NCBI GenBank assembly: GCA_946482335.1
Contig: CAMLRG010000123.1
Coordinates: forward strand, 1-16,314
DNA from: an uncultured Duganella sp.
GTDB lineage: Bacteria; Pseudomonadota; Gammaproteobacteria; Burkholderiales; Burkholderiaceae
Reading direction: 5' to 3'
DNA length: 16,314 nucleotides
In this document: in pieces, positions 7,283-15,671 of the stretch
How positions within the stretch are numbered: the stretch's first letter is position 1
Layout: each line of letters starts with the position of its first letter
Notes under the pieces: generated by a model
Seen by the model: only the letters and a program-made list of their open reading frames with translations
What the model was told of the DNA's origin: nothing
Database searches by the model: none
Translations under genes and position numbers: made by a program

Positions 7283-10200
7283 TCAGAACGCCATGCGCAT
7301 CGAAAGAGTGTAGCTGCGTCCTGGACGGAACTCGTCGAATACCGCATTGGGGAATTGCGTGTAGCTCTTGCTGACCGCATTGTTCAAGTTCCACACACTG
7401 AGGGTCAGGTCGGCGTCGGTAGGTAAACCGAACACACGCTTCAGGTTCAGTCCGGCCGACAAGTCGAGCTGCGTACGCGGCGTCGAGTACGCATACACCC
7501 CACCTGGCGCCGTAAGGCCCGTGCTGGTATTGGTGATCATGGCGGCGGTGTACTGGCGCGCCAAGCGCAGGTTCACGCCATCGCGCTCATAGTAGAGCGT
7601 GAGGTTGTTGGTGCGCGGAGGCACGCCCGCCACTGGCGCCGCATTGGGTGCATGGTCCGTCTGGCGGGCGTAGGTGAAGTTACCCGTGAAGCCGAAACCC
7701 TTCACCGGCAACATGTCGAGCGGTTGCTGCCAGGTGAACTCGACACCGCGCACCTTCAGCTTGCTGGACACATTGTAGGGCTCCACGATTTCGACGGTAT
7801 GCTTGTCGCGCCCGCCGCTCGTGGCAACCGAGATCAATTGCGCATCGGACAAGTTCACCATGCCGTAGAGTTGGTCCAGCTGCGCCAGGGTGTAATTGTT
7901 GATGCGGATGCCGGGACGGCTGACAATGTCCTTGGCAAAGCCGCTCAGGGCGATGTAAGCCTCGCGCGTGAAGTAGTACTCCAAACCGAGGTCCAGATTG
8001 TTCGATTCGTAGGGCTTAAGGTTGGGGTTGGTCACGCTGCCTTGGCGCGCACCCTGGTCCCCGATGTACAAGCTGGTCTGGCGCAGGTCGGCAGGGTTGG
8101 CTCGGGTGATGGTGCGCGAACCCGAGGCGCGCGCAATGAAGGATGGGGTGAGATTGTAGGCGATGGTCGCCGACGGCAGCATATTGTGGTAATCGACTGT
8201 CTCGTATTTCCAGTCCAGGACATTCGGATAGTAGCCGCCATCCTTCAGCGCCGCATTGCGCGGATCTGCCGTCGAGGTCAGGTCGCCAATGGTTTGCTGC
8301 GTTTTGACATAGCGCGTTCCGACGTTGTAGCGCAGGGTGCGGTCGAAGATGGACATGCGGCCGTTCGCTTCCAGGTAGAGTCCTGTCACTTTCTCGCGGA
8401 TGTACCCGCCGCCCGATGGTCCCTGGTAGAGGTTATCGCTGAAGTACAGGTAATCCGTATCGGCGGCAAACTTGTTCCAGTCCAGGGTGATAAAACCATG
8501 GCTGGACGGCTGTGCGTACTTGGTCACGTTCGCGTTGCTCACCACCGAGCCCTGATAGGTCAGCGGTGTTGTCATGCCGGCCGTTGCGCCGGTGCCATAG
8601 CCCGGATACGCGCTATTCGCGTCGCCGGCGCCGGGCACTTGGCGCCCATCGCAGCCACCGCGCAGCCGCGTGTTGGGGGCGAAGAAGCGCACGTTGAGGT
8701 TGTTGCCGCAAGTGACGTTCATCCAGGAATCGGCCACGTTGTAGCCGCGGTAGCGGCGCTCAATGTCGTCGTAGGCGCCACCGAATTTGAGGCTGAAGTC
8801 ATCGTCTCCCCACTTGAGGTTGAGACGCGTCCCTTTGGTGGTGTTGGCGCGTTCAAATTTGTCCATGCGCAGGCCGGACAAACCCTGGCCGCCCTGATAC
8901 CAGCCGAAATTGGAAGGGTCATTGGGGTCGAGGTTGCCGCTGTACGTCGGCGACGCGCCGGGGACCGTATTGTTGTAGGTGATGACCGAGGGCGCGCTCT
9001 TGGTTGCCAGCAACACGGTCGGCATCTCGCGGTAGAAGACGCTTTTGGTATAGTTCACGTGGCCATCGACCGTCCACTGGTCCGATGGGCGCCATTCAAA
9101 GCCTGGATTGATGCTGCGGAAGTGCGTGTTCTCCACCATGGGGCGGTATTCCAGGGCCCAGAAAGTGTTGGCCAGGATACCCTTGGTGACGGTGCAGCCA
9201 TAGGTGCAGTCGCTGCGGTCGAATTCGAGGCCGATCGGAATCGGTGTGCTGGCGCGCGTGCCGACGTTCATGCCTTCCTGGACCATATGGTTGCCCTTCT
9301 GGGCGAACATGGTGTCGAGATAGACGTCCCACTGGTCGTTCGGCGCCCATTGGAAGCTGAGCACTTCACCTTTGCGTTTGCGCTCGCCGCTGAACACGAT
9401 GTGCCGGCCCAGCCGCCCCATCAGTCCATTGTCGATTTGCTGGATGCTGGCGCCGGGATTCAATGCCAGCAGCATGGTGCGGTCAATGGCCGCGCCCGGA
9501 ACGAGGAGGGGACGGGCATAGGCTGGCAGCAAGTCGAGCGGCAGGCCAGCTGGTACAGTGTCCGGCGTCGATTGCGAGCCGCCGCCTGTACTGTTCGGCT
9601 TGTCCGAACTAGTTGCTTGCGAAGACCTGAGCTGGAAGTTACGCATTTCCACCGACTGGAAAGCGTCGGTGTAATACTTGCTGTCGCCCCAGGCGAAACC
9701 GCCCAGCAGCCCCATTTTCCCCCAGCGGGTGTTCCATGTATTGCTGACCAGGGCCGAGCTTGTGCCGCCCCATTTCTTGTCCTGGTCGCGGTAGTTGCCG
9801 CTGACCGTGAAAGCTGAACGGAAGCCGCTCTTGTCGAAAGGACGCACGCTGCGCATATTGACGGTGCCGGCCAGGCCCCCTTCGACCAGGCTGGCTTGCT
9901 GGCTCTTGTAGACGCTGGCACTGCGGAACAGCTCGGCAGGGAGGAAGTCCATGTCCACTTCGCGGTTGGCGCTGACGCCGCCGCCCCAGTTACCGCCTGA
10001 AGCCGAGGCCATCGGCGCGCCATTGAGCAGGACGCGGGTGAAGGCCGGGCCCATGCCGCGGATCGAAACATTCATGCCTTCGCCATCGATGGTGGCCCGT
10101 GTCACTTGCACGCCCGGCACGCGGGCCAGCGCATCAGCGATGTTGGGATCGGGGAATTTGCCCATGTCCTCCGAGAATACGGTATCGGTCAAGCCAACGT

Positions 10201-10372
10201 TGTCGCGTTTTTCATTGGCTGACAATGCCAGCGAACTACGGAATCCTTTGATGGTTACGACCGGCGCTGCCTGATCAAGTGCCGCCGGTGTTTGCGCGTA
10301 GGCACCGGCGACCAGGCTCGCCAACAGGCTCGTCGCGAACACGTCCCGCCCGCCCTTCCAATTGCTTTTCAT
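7283..10372 (-). CDS. TonB-dependent receptor (Xanthomonas/Caulobacter type, carbohydrate context)
   Basis: An outer-membrane active transporter of 1029 residues, powered by TonB-ExbBD. It has a signal peptide (about 1-26, ending AYA) and no N-terminal STN signalling domain. The plug domain (about 38-180) has the typical phrases DTVFSEDMGKFPDPNIADAL, ARVPGVQVTR, VSIRGMGP, TRVLLNG and EGGLAGTVNMR. The rest is the 22-strand barrel, with its late signature WNLNNAVSKSYT and the C-terminal RSYTLSMRMAF with terminal Phe. Length and motifs fit the large receptor subfamily (TIGR01782-like) often found with plant-glycan enzymes in Xanthomonas, Caulobacter and Massilia. The ATG at 10372 has AGGGG 7 bp upstream. 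The gene is divergent from the GH97 gene and carries the shared palindrome on its -10 box. The substrate is probably an oligosaccharide released by the neighbouring enzymes, which is inference from context. Confidence 0.93.
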   Translation of the reverse strand: MKSNWKGGRDVFATSLLASLVAGAYAQTPAALDQAAPVVTIKGFRSSLALSANEKRDNVGLTDTVFSEDMGKFPDPNIADALARVPGVQVTRATIDGEGMNVSIRGMGPAFTRVLLNGAPMASASGGNWGGGVSANREVDMDFLPAELFRSASVYKSQQASLVEGGLAGTVNMRSVRPFDKSGFRSAFTVSGNYRDQDKKWGGTSSALVSNTWNTRWGKMGLLGGFAWGDSKYYTDAFQSVEMRNFQLRSSQATSSDKPNSTGGGSQSTPDTVPAGLPLDLLPAYARPLLVPGAAIDRTMLLALNPGASIQQIDNGLMGRLGRHIVFSGERKRKGEVLSFQWAPNDQWDVYLDTMFAQKGNHMVQEGMNVGTRASTPIPIGLEFDRSDCTYGCTVTKGILANTFWALEYRPMVENTHFRSINPGFEWRPSDQWTVDGHVNYTKSVFYREMPTVLLATKSAPSVITYNNTVPGASPTYSGNLDPNDPSNFGWYQGGQGLSGLRMDKFERANTTKGTRLNLKWGDDDFSLKFGGAYDDIERRYRGYNVADSWMNVTCGNNLNVRFFAPNTRLRGGCDGRQVPGAGDANSAYPGYGTGATAGMTTPLTYQGSVVSNANVTKYAQPSSHGFITLDWNKFAADTDYLYFSDNLYQGPSGGGYIREKVTGLYLEANGRMSIFDRTLRYNVGTRYVKTQQTIGDLTSTADPRNAALKDGGYYPNVLDWKYETVDYHNMLPSATIAYNLTPSFIARASGSRTITRANPADLRQTSLYIGDQGARQGSVTNPNLKPYESNNLDLGLEYYFTREAYIALSGFAKDIVSRPGIRINNYTLAQLDQLYGMVNLSDAQLISVATSGGRDKHTVEIVEPYNVSSKLKVRGVEFTWQQPLDMLPVKGFGFTGNFTYARQTDHAPNAAPVAGVPPRTNNLTLYYERDGVNLRLARQYTAAMITNTSTGLTAPGGVYAYSTPRTQLDLSAGLNLKRVFGLPTDADLTLSVWNLNNAVSKSYTQFPNAVFDEFRPGRSYTLSMRMAF

Positions 10373-10407
10373 GCTATATCCCCTAATTTTTAGTAATTCG
10401 GCTGTAG

Positions 10408-10422
10408 TGCACTAATATTTTA
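10408..10422. promoter_or_regulatory. Operator-like palindrome, copy 1 (receptor/GH97 spacer)
   Basis: TGCACTAATATTTTA, the same 15 bases as at 14140-14154. The core is CTAA-TATT-TTAC, so one half-site is imperfect. It covers the predicted -10 box of the receptor and lies 86 bp before the GH97 ATG. A looser CTAA-TTT-TTAG sits at 10383-10393, between this site and the receptor ribosome site. It is AT-rich against a GC-rich background. The binding protein is unknown. Confidence 0.6.
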
Positions 10423-10445
10423 CTTAAACTGAATATGCCGGGCAA
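10417..10445 (-). promoter_or_regulatory. Candidate promoter of the TonB receptor gene
   Basis: On the minus strand: -35 TTGCCC (complement of 10440-10445), a 17-bp spacer, then -10 TAAAAT (complement of 10417-10422, 5 of 6 matches). The -10 is part of the shared palindrome. A TAATAT on the plus strand at 10413-10418 could serve GH97, but its -35 is poor (TAGTAA). Confidence 0.5.
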
Positions 10446-10508
10446 GATGAGCGCGTGGCGGCGACCTGGTCCGGGGCCACATTTACCATTACTTTTAACA
10501 ACGAATAT

Positions 10509-12437
10509 ATGAAGAAAACGAATATCGGCGCATTGCTGGCCATTTGGGCGAGCGCAATCCTGGTCAGCGGTGCGGCGCACGCCCTGCCAAGCCCCAACAA
10601 GGAACTCGACGTCACCGTGGCTGTCGCAGCGGACCACACGGTGAACTACTCCATCACACGCAATGGCCAATTAGTGATGGGTCCGTCACCGCTGGGACTG
10701 CAACTTGCCGGGGCCGATTTCACGCACGGACTGAAACTGGTGAAGCACTCGCCGCGAAAAGCCATTTCCGAGCACTACACGATGGCAGTTGGCAAACGCA
10801 GGCAGATCCACTACCGCGCCAATGAAGAGGTGTACTCGCTAATGAACGCCGCCGGGCAAAAAATGGATGTGGCATTTCGCGTCTCGAATGACGGCGTGGC
10901 TTTCCGCTACGTGGTGGCCGATCCATCGATCACCACCAAGACCTTCATCAGCGAGTCCACCGGTTTCGCTTTCGGACCGCAGGCGCGCGCCTTCCTGCAG
11001 CCCATGTCCGTCGCCAAGACCGGCTGGAAGGGGACCAATCCTTCGTACGAGGAGCATTACCAGCGCGATATCCCGGTCGGCACGCCGGCGCCGCTCAACG
11101 CCGGGTGGGTATTTCCTGCGCTGTTCAAGTCTGGCGACACCTGGATTGCGCTGACCGAGGCGAACATGGATGGCAGCTTTCACGCGTCGCGCCTGGATTC
11201 GCAATCGCCGAACGGTGTCTACCGCATCGGGCTGCCGGACAAGCGGGAAGTGCTCGGCAGCGGGAATCTGCTGGCCGAAACCACCGGCACGATGATTACG
11301 CCCTGGCGCGTGCTGGCCGTGGGAAGCCTGCAGACCGTGATGGATTCCACCTTGGGTACCGACCTGGCCGCACCTGCCATCAAGTTCGACCGGAAACTGG
11401 TGCAGCCAGGGCATTCGTCCTGGAGTTGGGCGGTCCTGAAAGATGACTTCACTGTTTTCGATGTGCAAAAGCAGTTTATCGACTATGCGGCCGACATGGG
11501 CTGGAATTACACTCTGATCGATGCCGGCTGGGACCAAAAGATCGGCTATGACCGGATCAAGGAGCTGGCGCAGCACGGCGCCAGCAAGGGCGTAGGCCTG
11601 ATCCTCTGGTACAACTCGGCAGGCGCGTGGAACGATACGCCAATGACTCCGCGCGACGCCATGCTGACGCATGATCGGCGCGTGAAGGAATTCGCGCGCT
11701 TGCGCGAGATGGGAGTGAGGGGCGTGAAAATCGATTTCTTCGGCGGCGATGGCCGGTCGATGATCCAATATTATGTCGACATCCTGAAGGATGCGGCCGA
11801 TGCGGGCATCCTGGTCAATTTTCATGGGTCGACCCTGCCGCGGGGCTGGCAGCGCACCTACCCGAACCTGATGACGATGGAAGCTATCCGCGGCTTCGAA
11901 TTCGTCATCTTCGAGGGCGACCACGATAAGGTGGCGCGCCATGTGGCCACGGCGCCATTTGCCCGCAACCTGTTTGACCCGATGGACTTCACGCCGATGG
12001 TGTTCGGCAAGCGCCCAAACAGCAAGCGTGGCACCCGCAACGGTTTCGAATTGGCCGAGTCTGTAGTGTTCCTGTCGGGCATTCAGCACTTCGCGGAAAT
12101 CCCGGAAGGCATGGCGGCCGTTCCAGCCTATGTGAAGGAATTCCTGCGTGAACTGCCAAGGAGTTGGGATGACAGCCGCTTCCTTGCCGGCTATCCGGGC
12201 AGTCATATTGCCGTCGCGCGTAAAGCGGGCAAGCGCTGGTATGTCGCCGGCCTCAATGCTGATGAGATTGAGCGCACCATCGAGCTGGACCTGAGCTTCA
12301 TTGGCAAGGGTAAGGCCAAGGGCACGGTGATTGCCGATGGCCGTGACGAGCGGGAATTTTCGCAGGCCGAGCTGTTGGCTGGCAAAGCGGCCATCACCTT
12401 GAAGCCACGCGGTGGCTTCGTCGCCGTATTCCGGTAG
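10509..12437 (+). CDS. Glycoside hydrolase family 97 (alpha-galactosidase or alpha-glucosidase type)
   Basis: A periplasmic or exported alpha-glycosidase of 642 residues, the usual GH97 length. It has a signal peptide (about 1-25, cleavage near AHA-LP), an N-terminal beta-super-sandwich (about 30-285, with the GH97 phrase SNDGVAFRY), a TIM barrel (about 300-550) and a C-terminal beta domain. GVKIDFF places D409 where the retaining branch has its nucleophile. RGFE (E464) lies 55 residues later, the same spacing as D415 and E470 of the Bacteroides retaining alpha-galactosidase. This favours a retaining alpha-galactosidase-like mechanism over the inverting SusB-type alpha-glucosidase. That call rests on remembered family data. 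The open frame extends to a GTG at 10455, but only the ATG at 10509 gives a clean signal peptide; no clear ribosome site is visible. It is divergent from the receptor and faces GH43 tail to tail. Confidence 0.92.
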   Translation: MKKTNIGALLAIWASAILVSGAAHALPSPNKELDVTVAVAADHTVNYSITRNGQLVMGPSPLGLQLAGADFTHGLKLVKHSPRKAISEHYTMAVGKRRQIHYRANEEVYSLMNAAGQKMDVAFRVSNDGVAFRYVVADPSITTKTFISESTGFAFGPQARAFLQPMSVAKTGWKGTNPSYEEHYQRDIPVGTPAPLNAGWVFPALFKSGDTWIALTEANMDGSFHASRLDSQSPNGVYRIGLPDKREVLGSGNLLAETTGTMITPWRVLAVGSLQTVMDSTLGTDLAAPAIKFDRKLVQPGHSSWSWAVLKDDFTVFDVQKQFIDYAADMGWNYTLIDAGWDQKIGYDRIKELAQHGASKGVGLILWYNSAGAWNDTPMTPRDAMLTHDRRVKEFARLREMGVRGVKIDFFGGDGRSMIQYYVDILKDAADAGILVNFHGSTLPRGWQRTYPNLMTMEAIRGFEFVIFEGDHDKVARHVATAPFARNLFDPMDFTPMVFGKRPNSKRGTRNGFELAESVVFLSGIQHFAEIPEGMAAVPAYVKEFLRELPRSWDDSRFLAGYPGSHIAVARKAGKRWYVAGLNADEIERTIELDLSFIGKGKAKGTVIADGRDEREFSQAELLAGKAAITLKPRGGFVAVFR

Positions 12438-12455
12438 GCCAGGCGCCAAACGCGG

Positions 12456-12487
12456 GCGCGTCCACGAAATCCGCGCCGTGGATGCGC
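12456..12487. terminator. Bidirectional hairpin between GH97 and GH43
   Basis: GCGCGTCCACG (12456-12466) pairs with CGTGGATGCGC (12477-12487): 11 bp with one G-T wobble and a 10-nt loop. A wider GCCAGGC/GCCTGGC pair (12438-12444 and 12492-12498) can close the outside. It occupies the 72-bp gap between convergent genes, the expected place for a shared terminator. No U-tract is visible. Confidence 0.5.
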
Positions 12488-12509
12488 ACCGGCCTGGCGG
12501 CGCGGCGCG

Positions 12510-14115
12510 TTAGCCTTGTGGCACGCGGTACTTGAAGTTGCGGAGCCGGGCTTCTCCCTTGCCGGAGACGAAGATGCCGGGCCGCAGTGCAAGGAATCCT
12601 CCCCGCACATTGTGGTGGTAGCCGGACACCTCGAATGTCCTTTCGAAGCGCTTCCAGTGCTTTCCGTCTAGCGAGGTATGAACGCGCACGATATGGCGCA
12701 TATTGCGCACCCGGATGAACATGCGATTTCCAAGCGGATTGCGATAGCGGCTATGTTCGATCCCATACTTATGGGCGATGAAGCTCTCCGTATCGAAGCT
12801 CACGCCGCAATAGAGGGAGCTGTCATAGAACAGGACCAGGCCGGCGCGTGCGCCCGGGTCCACCTCGATTTCGCACTCAAACTCGTAATCCTGGTCGCCA
12901 GCCATGCATAACAAGGGCGGCGAGGAAGAGGGGGGCGGTGCCGCGCGCCGCCAGGTGCAGGACCCCGTCGCCGCGCCGCAGGCGGGAGGCTTCATCGGGC
13001 GCCGGATTGAAGAAACTCCACTGAATGCCGTATTTGTCGGACGTGAAGCTGTCCGATAGCGCCAGGCCATGGGGCCCGGAGCGGCCGCCTTTCGGCTTCG
13101 GCAGGGCGCGCGAGAGGTCGCCGCCACCAAACTCCAGCCAGTGGTCGCTGGTCCAGGATACCGGTGCCAGCAGGGTTTGGCGGCCGAGTGTCCAGAAGCC
13201 GTTCTCGTAGCCGTGGTACACCGACCACCAGTCGCCGCCGGGGCCTTCGACCAGCGTGGCATGGCCCCTGGACCACCAGCGCTCTTGCTGCGACCCGGTG
13301 CGAACCAGCGGATTGCGCGGGTGATGTTGCCACGGGCCGTGAATCGAACGCGAACGCGCCGCGATCACCATATGGCCGGTCGGCGGGCCGGCAGTGCCGC
13401 CGATGGCAAGGATCATGTAGAAATAGCCGCCATGCCGGGTGATCTTGGGGCCCTCCGGCGAAAAGGCTTCGCAGTCCCAGTCATCGGGGTAATGCCAGGG
13501 ATCATAGATGTGTTCAGGCTGGCCGATGGTGCTCAAGCCATCGTCGGCCAGCCTGACGCGGTCGCCATCGGAAAGGAACAGCCAGCGCGTCCCGTCTTCG
13601 CCAACGGCATGGCCTGGATCGATATGGTGGGGCAGGTCAAGGTCCACCGGCTCGGACCATGGGCCGTCGATCTTGTCCGCCCAGATTACCCAGGATGTGT
13701 TGCGGGAACCGGCAGCGGAAGACTTCCTTGTCGGAATATAGATGTAATAGCGGCCTGCATGCTTGCAGAGTTCCGGTGCCCACACCGATCCAATGTTCTT
13801 TCTCAGCGCGGGGGCGAGCGGTTTCCAGTTGACCAGGTCCCGGCTGTGCCAGATCAGCAGACCCGGATAGGCGTCGAAAGTCGAATAGGTCATGTAATAC
13901 TCGTCCCCGTCTTTCAGGATCGACGGGTCGGGATGGTCGCCGGCCAGGATGGGGTTGAGGAAAGTCCCGTCACCGCGATCTGCTTTGCGCTGGCCTTCCA
14001 GCCCCACGCTCCAGGATGCGTCATGGGCTGGCGTGCCAGCTTGCGTGCTTGCCGGTGCGCCCAGTGCAAGGGGCATGATCCCCAGCGATTTCAGCGCGTC
14101 TCTTCGGTTTGCCAA
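12510..14115 (-). pseudogene. Glycoside hydrolase family 43 enzyme, frame broken in a C6 run
   Basis: A GH43 beta-xylosidase or arabinofuranosidase-like enzyme, about 534 residues if the frame is joined. The first frame (12877-14115, 412 residues) has a twin-arginine-like signal (NRRDALKSLGIMPLALGAPAS) and the five-bladed propeller, with the base D63 in DHPDPS, D166 in HIDPGH and the acid E221 in SPEGPKI. At about residue 395 the frame is lost in six consecutive C (plus-strand G at 12930-12935), and translation ends 17 residues later. The next frame continues exactly with family sequence (SSSPPLLCMAGDQDYEFECEIE) and a complete C-terminal beta-sandwich (GH43_C2-like) to a TAA at 12510. Removing one C restores everything. 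The start is TTG, with AAAGGAG 8 bp upstream and no ATG nearby. It could be a sequencing error, a recent mutation or slippage-based switching. The catalytic domain is intact in the truncated product. Confidence 0.85.
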
Positions 14116-14139
14116 AATGTGGTCTCCTTTGTTAATTGT

Positions 14140-14156
14140 TGCACTAATATTTTAGC
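14140..14156. promoter_or_regulatory. Operator-like palindrome, copy 2 (GH43 side)
   Basis: TGCACTAATATTTTAGC with perfect half-sites CTAA-TATT-TTAG. It lies 25 bp upstream of the GH43 TTG start and covers the predicted -10 box. Its 12-base core is the reverse complement of the core of copy 3, whose centre is 60 bp away. Confidence 0.65.
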
Positions 14157-14177
14157 TTGGCGTTTATGCTTGCGCAA
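14149..14177 (-). promoter_or_regulatory. Candidate promoter of the GH43 gene
   Basis: On the minus strand: -35 TTGCGC (complement of 14172-14177), a 17-bp spacer, then -10 TAAAAT (complement of 14149-14154). The geometry is the same as at the receptor promoter, with the -10 inside the shared palindrome. The -35 is weak (3 of 6 matches), which would suit an activated or tightly repressed promoter. Confidence 0.45.
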
Positions 14178-14181
14178 TGTG

Positions 14182-14210
14182 ATGACAAGTGCCATCTGAT
14201 GCACTAAAAT
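14182..14210 (+). promoter_or_regulatory. Candidate promoter of the gudD-GH115 operon
   Basis: -35 ATGACA (14182-14187, 5 of 6 matches), a 17-bp spacer, then -10 TAAAAT (14205-14210, 5 of 6 matches). The -10 lies inside palindrome copy 3. The leader to the ATG at 14266 would be about 48 nt. It is divergent from the GH43 promoter, and the two -35 regions nearly abut. Confidence 0.5.
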
Positions 14211-14216
14211 ATTAGC
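14200..14216. promoter_or_regulatory. Operator-like palindrome, copy 3 (gudD side)
   Basis: TGCACTAAAATATTAGC with perfect half-sites CTAA-AATA-TTAG. The TGCA flank is upstream of the -10 here but downstream at the receptor and GH43 promoters. The site is therefore flipped relative to the promoter, which argues that it is a protein-binding site and not merely a shared promoter sequence. Confidence 0.65.
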
Positions 14217-14265
14217 TAGGTTGCCAAGCGGCAGCCACAATTTATGAAAAGGCTGGGCAGATACG

Positions 14266-15645
14266 ATGCAGGTGGAGCTGGAGAGCGGGACGCCAATGGT
14301 TGTGGCGATGCGTGTGATCCCTGTTGCAGGGTGCGATAGCATGTTGTTGAACCTGTGCGGCGCACATGCGCCTTATTTCACGCGCAACCTGGTGCTGCTC
14401 GAAGATAGCGCCGGCCACATCGGAATGGGCGAAGTGCCTGGGGGACGGCTGATCTTGCAGGCGCTGGAACAGGCGATTCCTCTGGTGGTGGGCAGTGCGA
14501 TTGGCCGCTATCACCGTACGCTCAACACGATTCGCCAAAGGCTGGCGCCGCAGGGCGGGGCGCCGCGGCAGGTATTGTCGGCCGCTGAGAGTGAGGTGCT
14601 GAAACAGCCGCACGAAATCAATTTGCGGTTGGAGAATGCGATGACTGCCATCGAAGCGGCGCTGCTGGACCTGCTGGGCCAGCACCTCGGCGTTCCAGTA
14701 TGTGAGCTGCTGGGCAATGGCCAGCAGCGCGACCGCGTACCAATGCTGGCCTATCTGTTTTATGTCGGCGACCGCCGGCGCACGGACTTGCCCTACCTGG
14801 CTTCCAGCGGCAAGGGTTGGCATCAACGCCGCCACCAGGCAGCAATGACGCCGAACGCGATCGCCGACCTGGCGGCAGCTACGGCCGACGAATACGGATT
14901 CCGTGATTTCAAGCTCAAGGGCGGTGTCATGCGTGGCGCGGAGGAGATGGAAGCGGTCGCGGCGATCAAGGCACGCTTCCCGCAGGCGCGCGTGACGCTG
15001 GACCCCAACGGCGCATGGTCGCTGGAGGAAGCCGTTGCCGTGTGCAAGGGGGCCGGCCATTTGCTGGCCTACGCCGAAGATCCTTGTGGCCCGGAGCATG
15101 GTTACTCGGGCCGCGAAATCATGGCGGAGTTCAAACGCGCCACCGGCATTCGCACCGCGACCAATATGGTGGCGACGGACTGGCGGCAAATGGCGCACTC
15201 GCACCTGCTGGGCGCAGTGGATATTCCGCTCGCCGACCCGCATTACTGGACCATGCAAGGTTCCGTCAGGCTGGCCCAGTTATGCGCCGACTGGGGCATG
15301 ACCTGGGGCTCGCATTCCAACAACCACTTCGACGTTTCGTTGGCGATGTTCACCCATGCGGGAGCGGCCGCGCCTGGCGAAATCACGGCCCTCGACACCC
15401 ATTGGATCTGGCAGGAAGGGCAGGAACGCCTCACCTGCGAACCGCTGAAAATCGTTGGCGGCGAAGTGGCGGTCCCCCAGCGGCCGGGACTGGGCATCGA
15501 GCCTGACTTTGCCCGCATCGCTGCCGCCCATGAGCTGTACAAGAAAGTCGCCGGCACCGCGCGCGACGACGCGGCGGCCATGCGCTATCTCGTCCCGGGC
15601 TGGACCTATCATCCGAAACGGCCAAGCCTGCAGCGCCCATCCTGA
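14266..15645 (+). CDS. gudD: Glucarate dehydratase
   Basis: Dehydrates D-glucarate to 5-dehydro-4-deoxy-D-glucarate in the cytoplasm. It is an enolase-superfamily enzyme of 459 residues. Visible landmarks are [20 protein letters not shown] near the N-terminus, the KxK motif FKLKGG (K216, K218), metal ligands D246 (LDPNGAWS), E277 (PEHGY) and N300 (ATNMVATDW), D324 (LADPH), and the catalytic H350 (SHSNNHFD). The offsets are a constant +11 from the E. coli GudD residues K207, D235, E266, N289, D313 and H339 as I recall them, so the active site is complete. A longer loop at about 95-120 accounts for much of the extra length. The ATG at 14266 has only a weak ribosome site; an alternative ATG at 14296 would shorten the first strand. 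It precedes a GH115 gene by 26 bp, pointing to catabolism of xylan-derived glucuronate through oxidation to glucarate. Confidence 0.93.
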   Translation: MQVELESGTPMVVAMRVIPVAGCDSMLLNLCGAHAPYFTRNLVLLEDSAGHIGMGEVPGGRLILQALEQAIPLVVGSAIGRYHRTLNTIRQRLAPQGGAPRQVLSAAESEVLKQPHEINLRLENAMTAIEAALLDLLGQHLGVPVCELLGNGQQRDRVPMLAYLFYVGDRRRTDLPYLASSGKGWHQRRHQAAMTPNAIADLAAATADEYGFRDFKLKGGVMRGAEEMEAVAAIKARFPQARVTLDPNGAWSLEEAVAVCKGAGHLLAYAEDPCGPEHGYSGREIMAEFKRATGIRTATNMVATDWRQMAHSHLLGAVDIPLADPHYWTMQGSVRLAQLCADWGMTWGSHSNNHFDVSLAMFTHAGAAAPGEITALDTHWIWQEGQERLTCEPLKIVGGEVAVPQRPGLGIEPDFARIAAAHELYKKVAGTARDDAAAMRYLVPGWTYHPKRPSLQRPS

Positions 15646-15671
15646 AAACAGCCATCGACCCGAGTGCCGCC

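Noticed and set aside
7652..9817. 721-codon plus-strand open frame inside the TonB receptor gene
   Set aside because: Lies opposite a receptor with unmistakable plug and barrel motifs; the translation is repetitive Val/Ala/Gly/His-rich sequence typical of an antisense frame.
10839..12449. 536-codon minus-strand open frame opposite GH97
   Set aside because: Shadow of a clear GH97 gene with a complete catalytic domain.
12510..13262. Separate 250-codon minus-strand gene
   Set aside because: Its first part is an out-of-frame reading of GH43; only the part after the C6 run is real and is the displaced GH43 C-terminus.
13069..14199. 376-codon plus-strand open frame opposite GH43
   Set aside because: Antisense to intact GH43 propeller motifs and runs into the promoter region; no domain seen.
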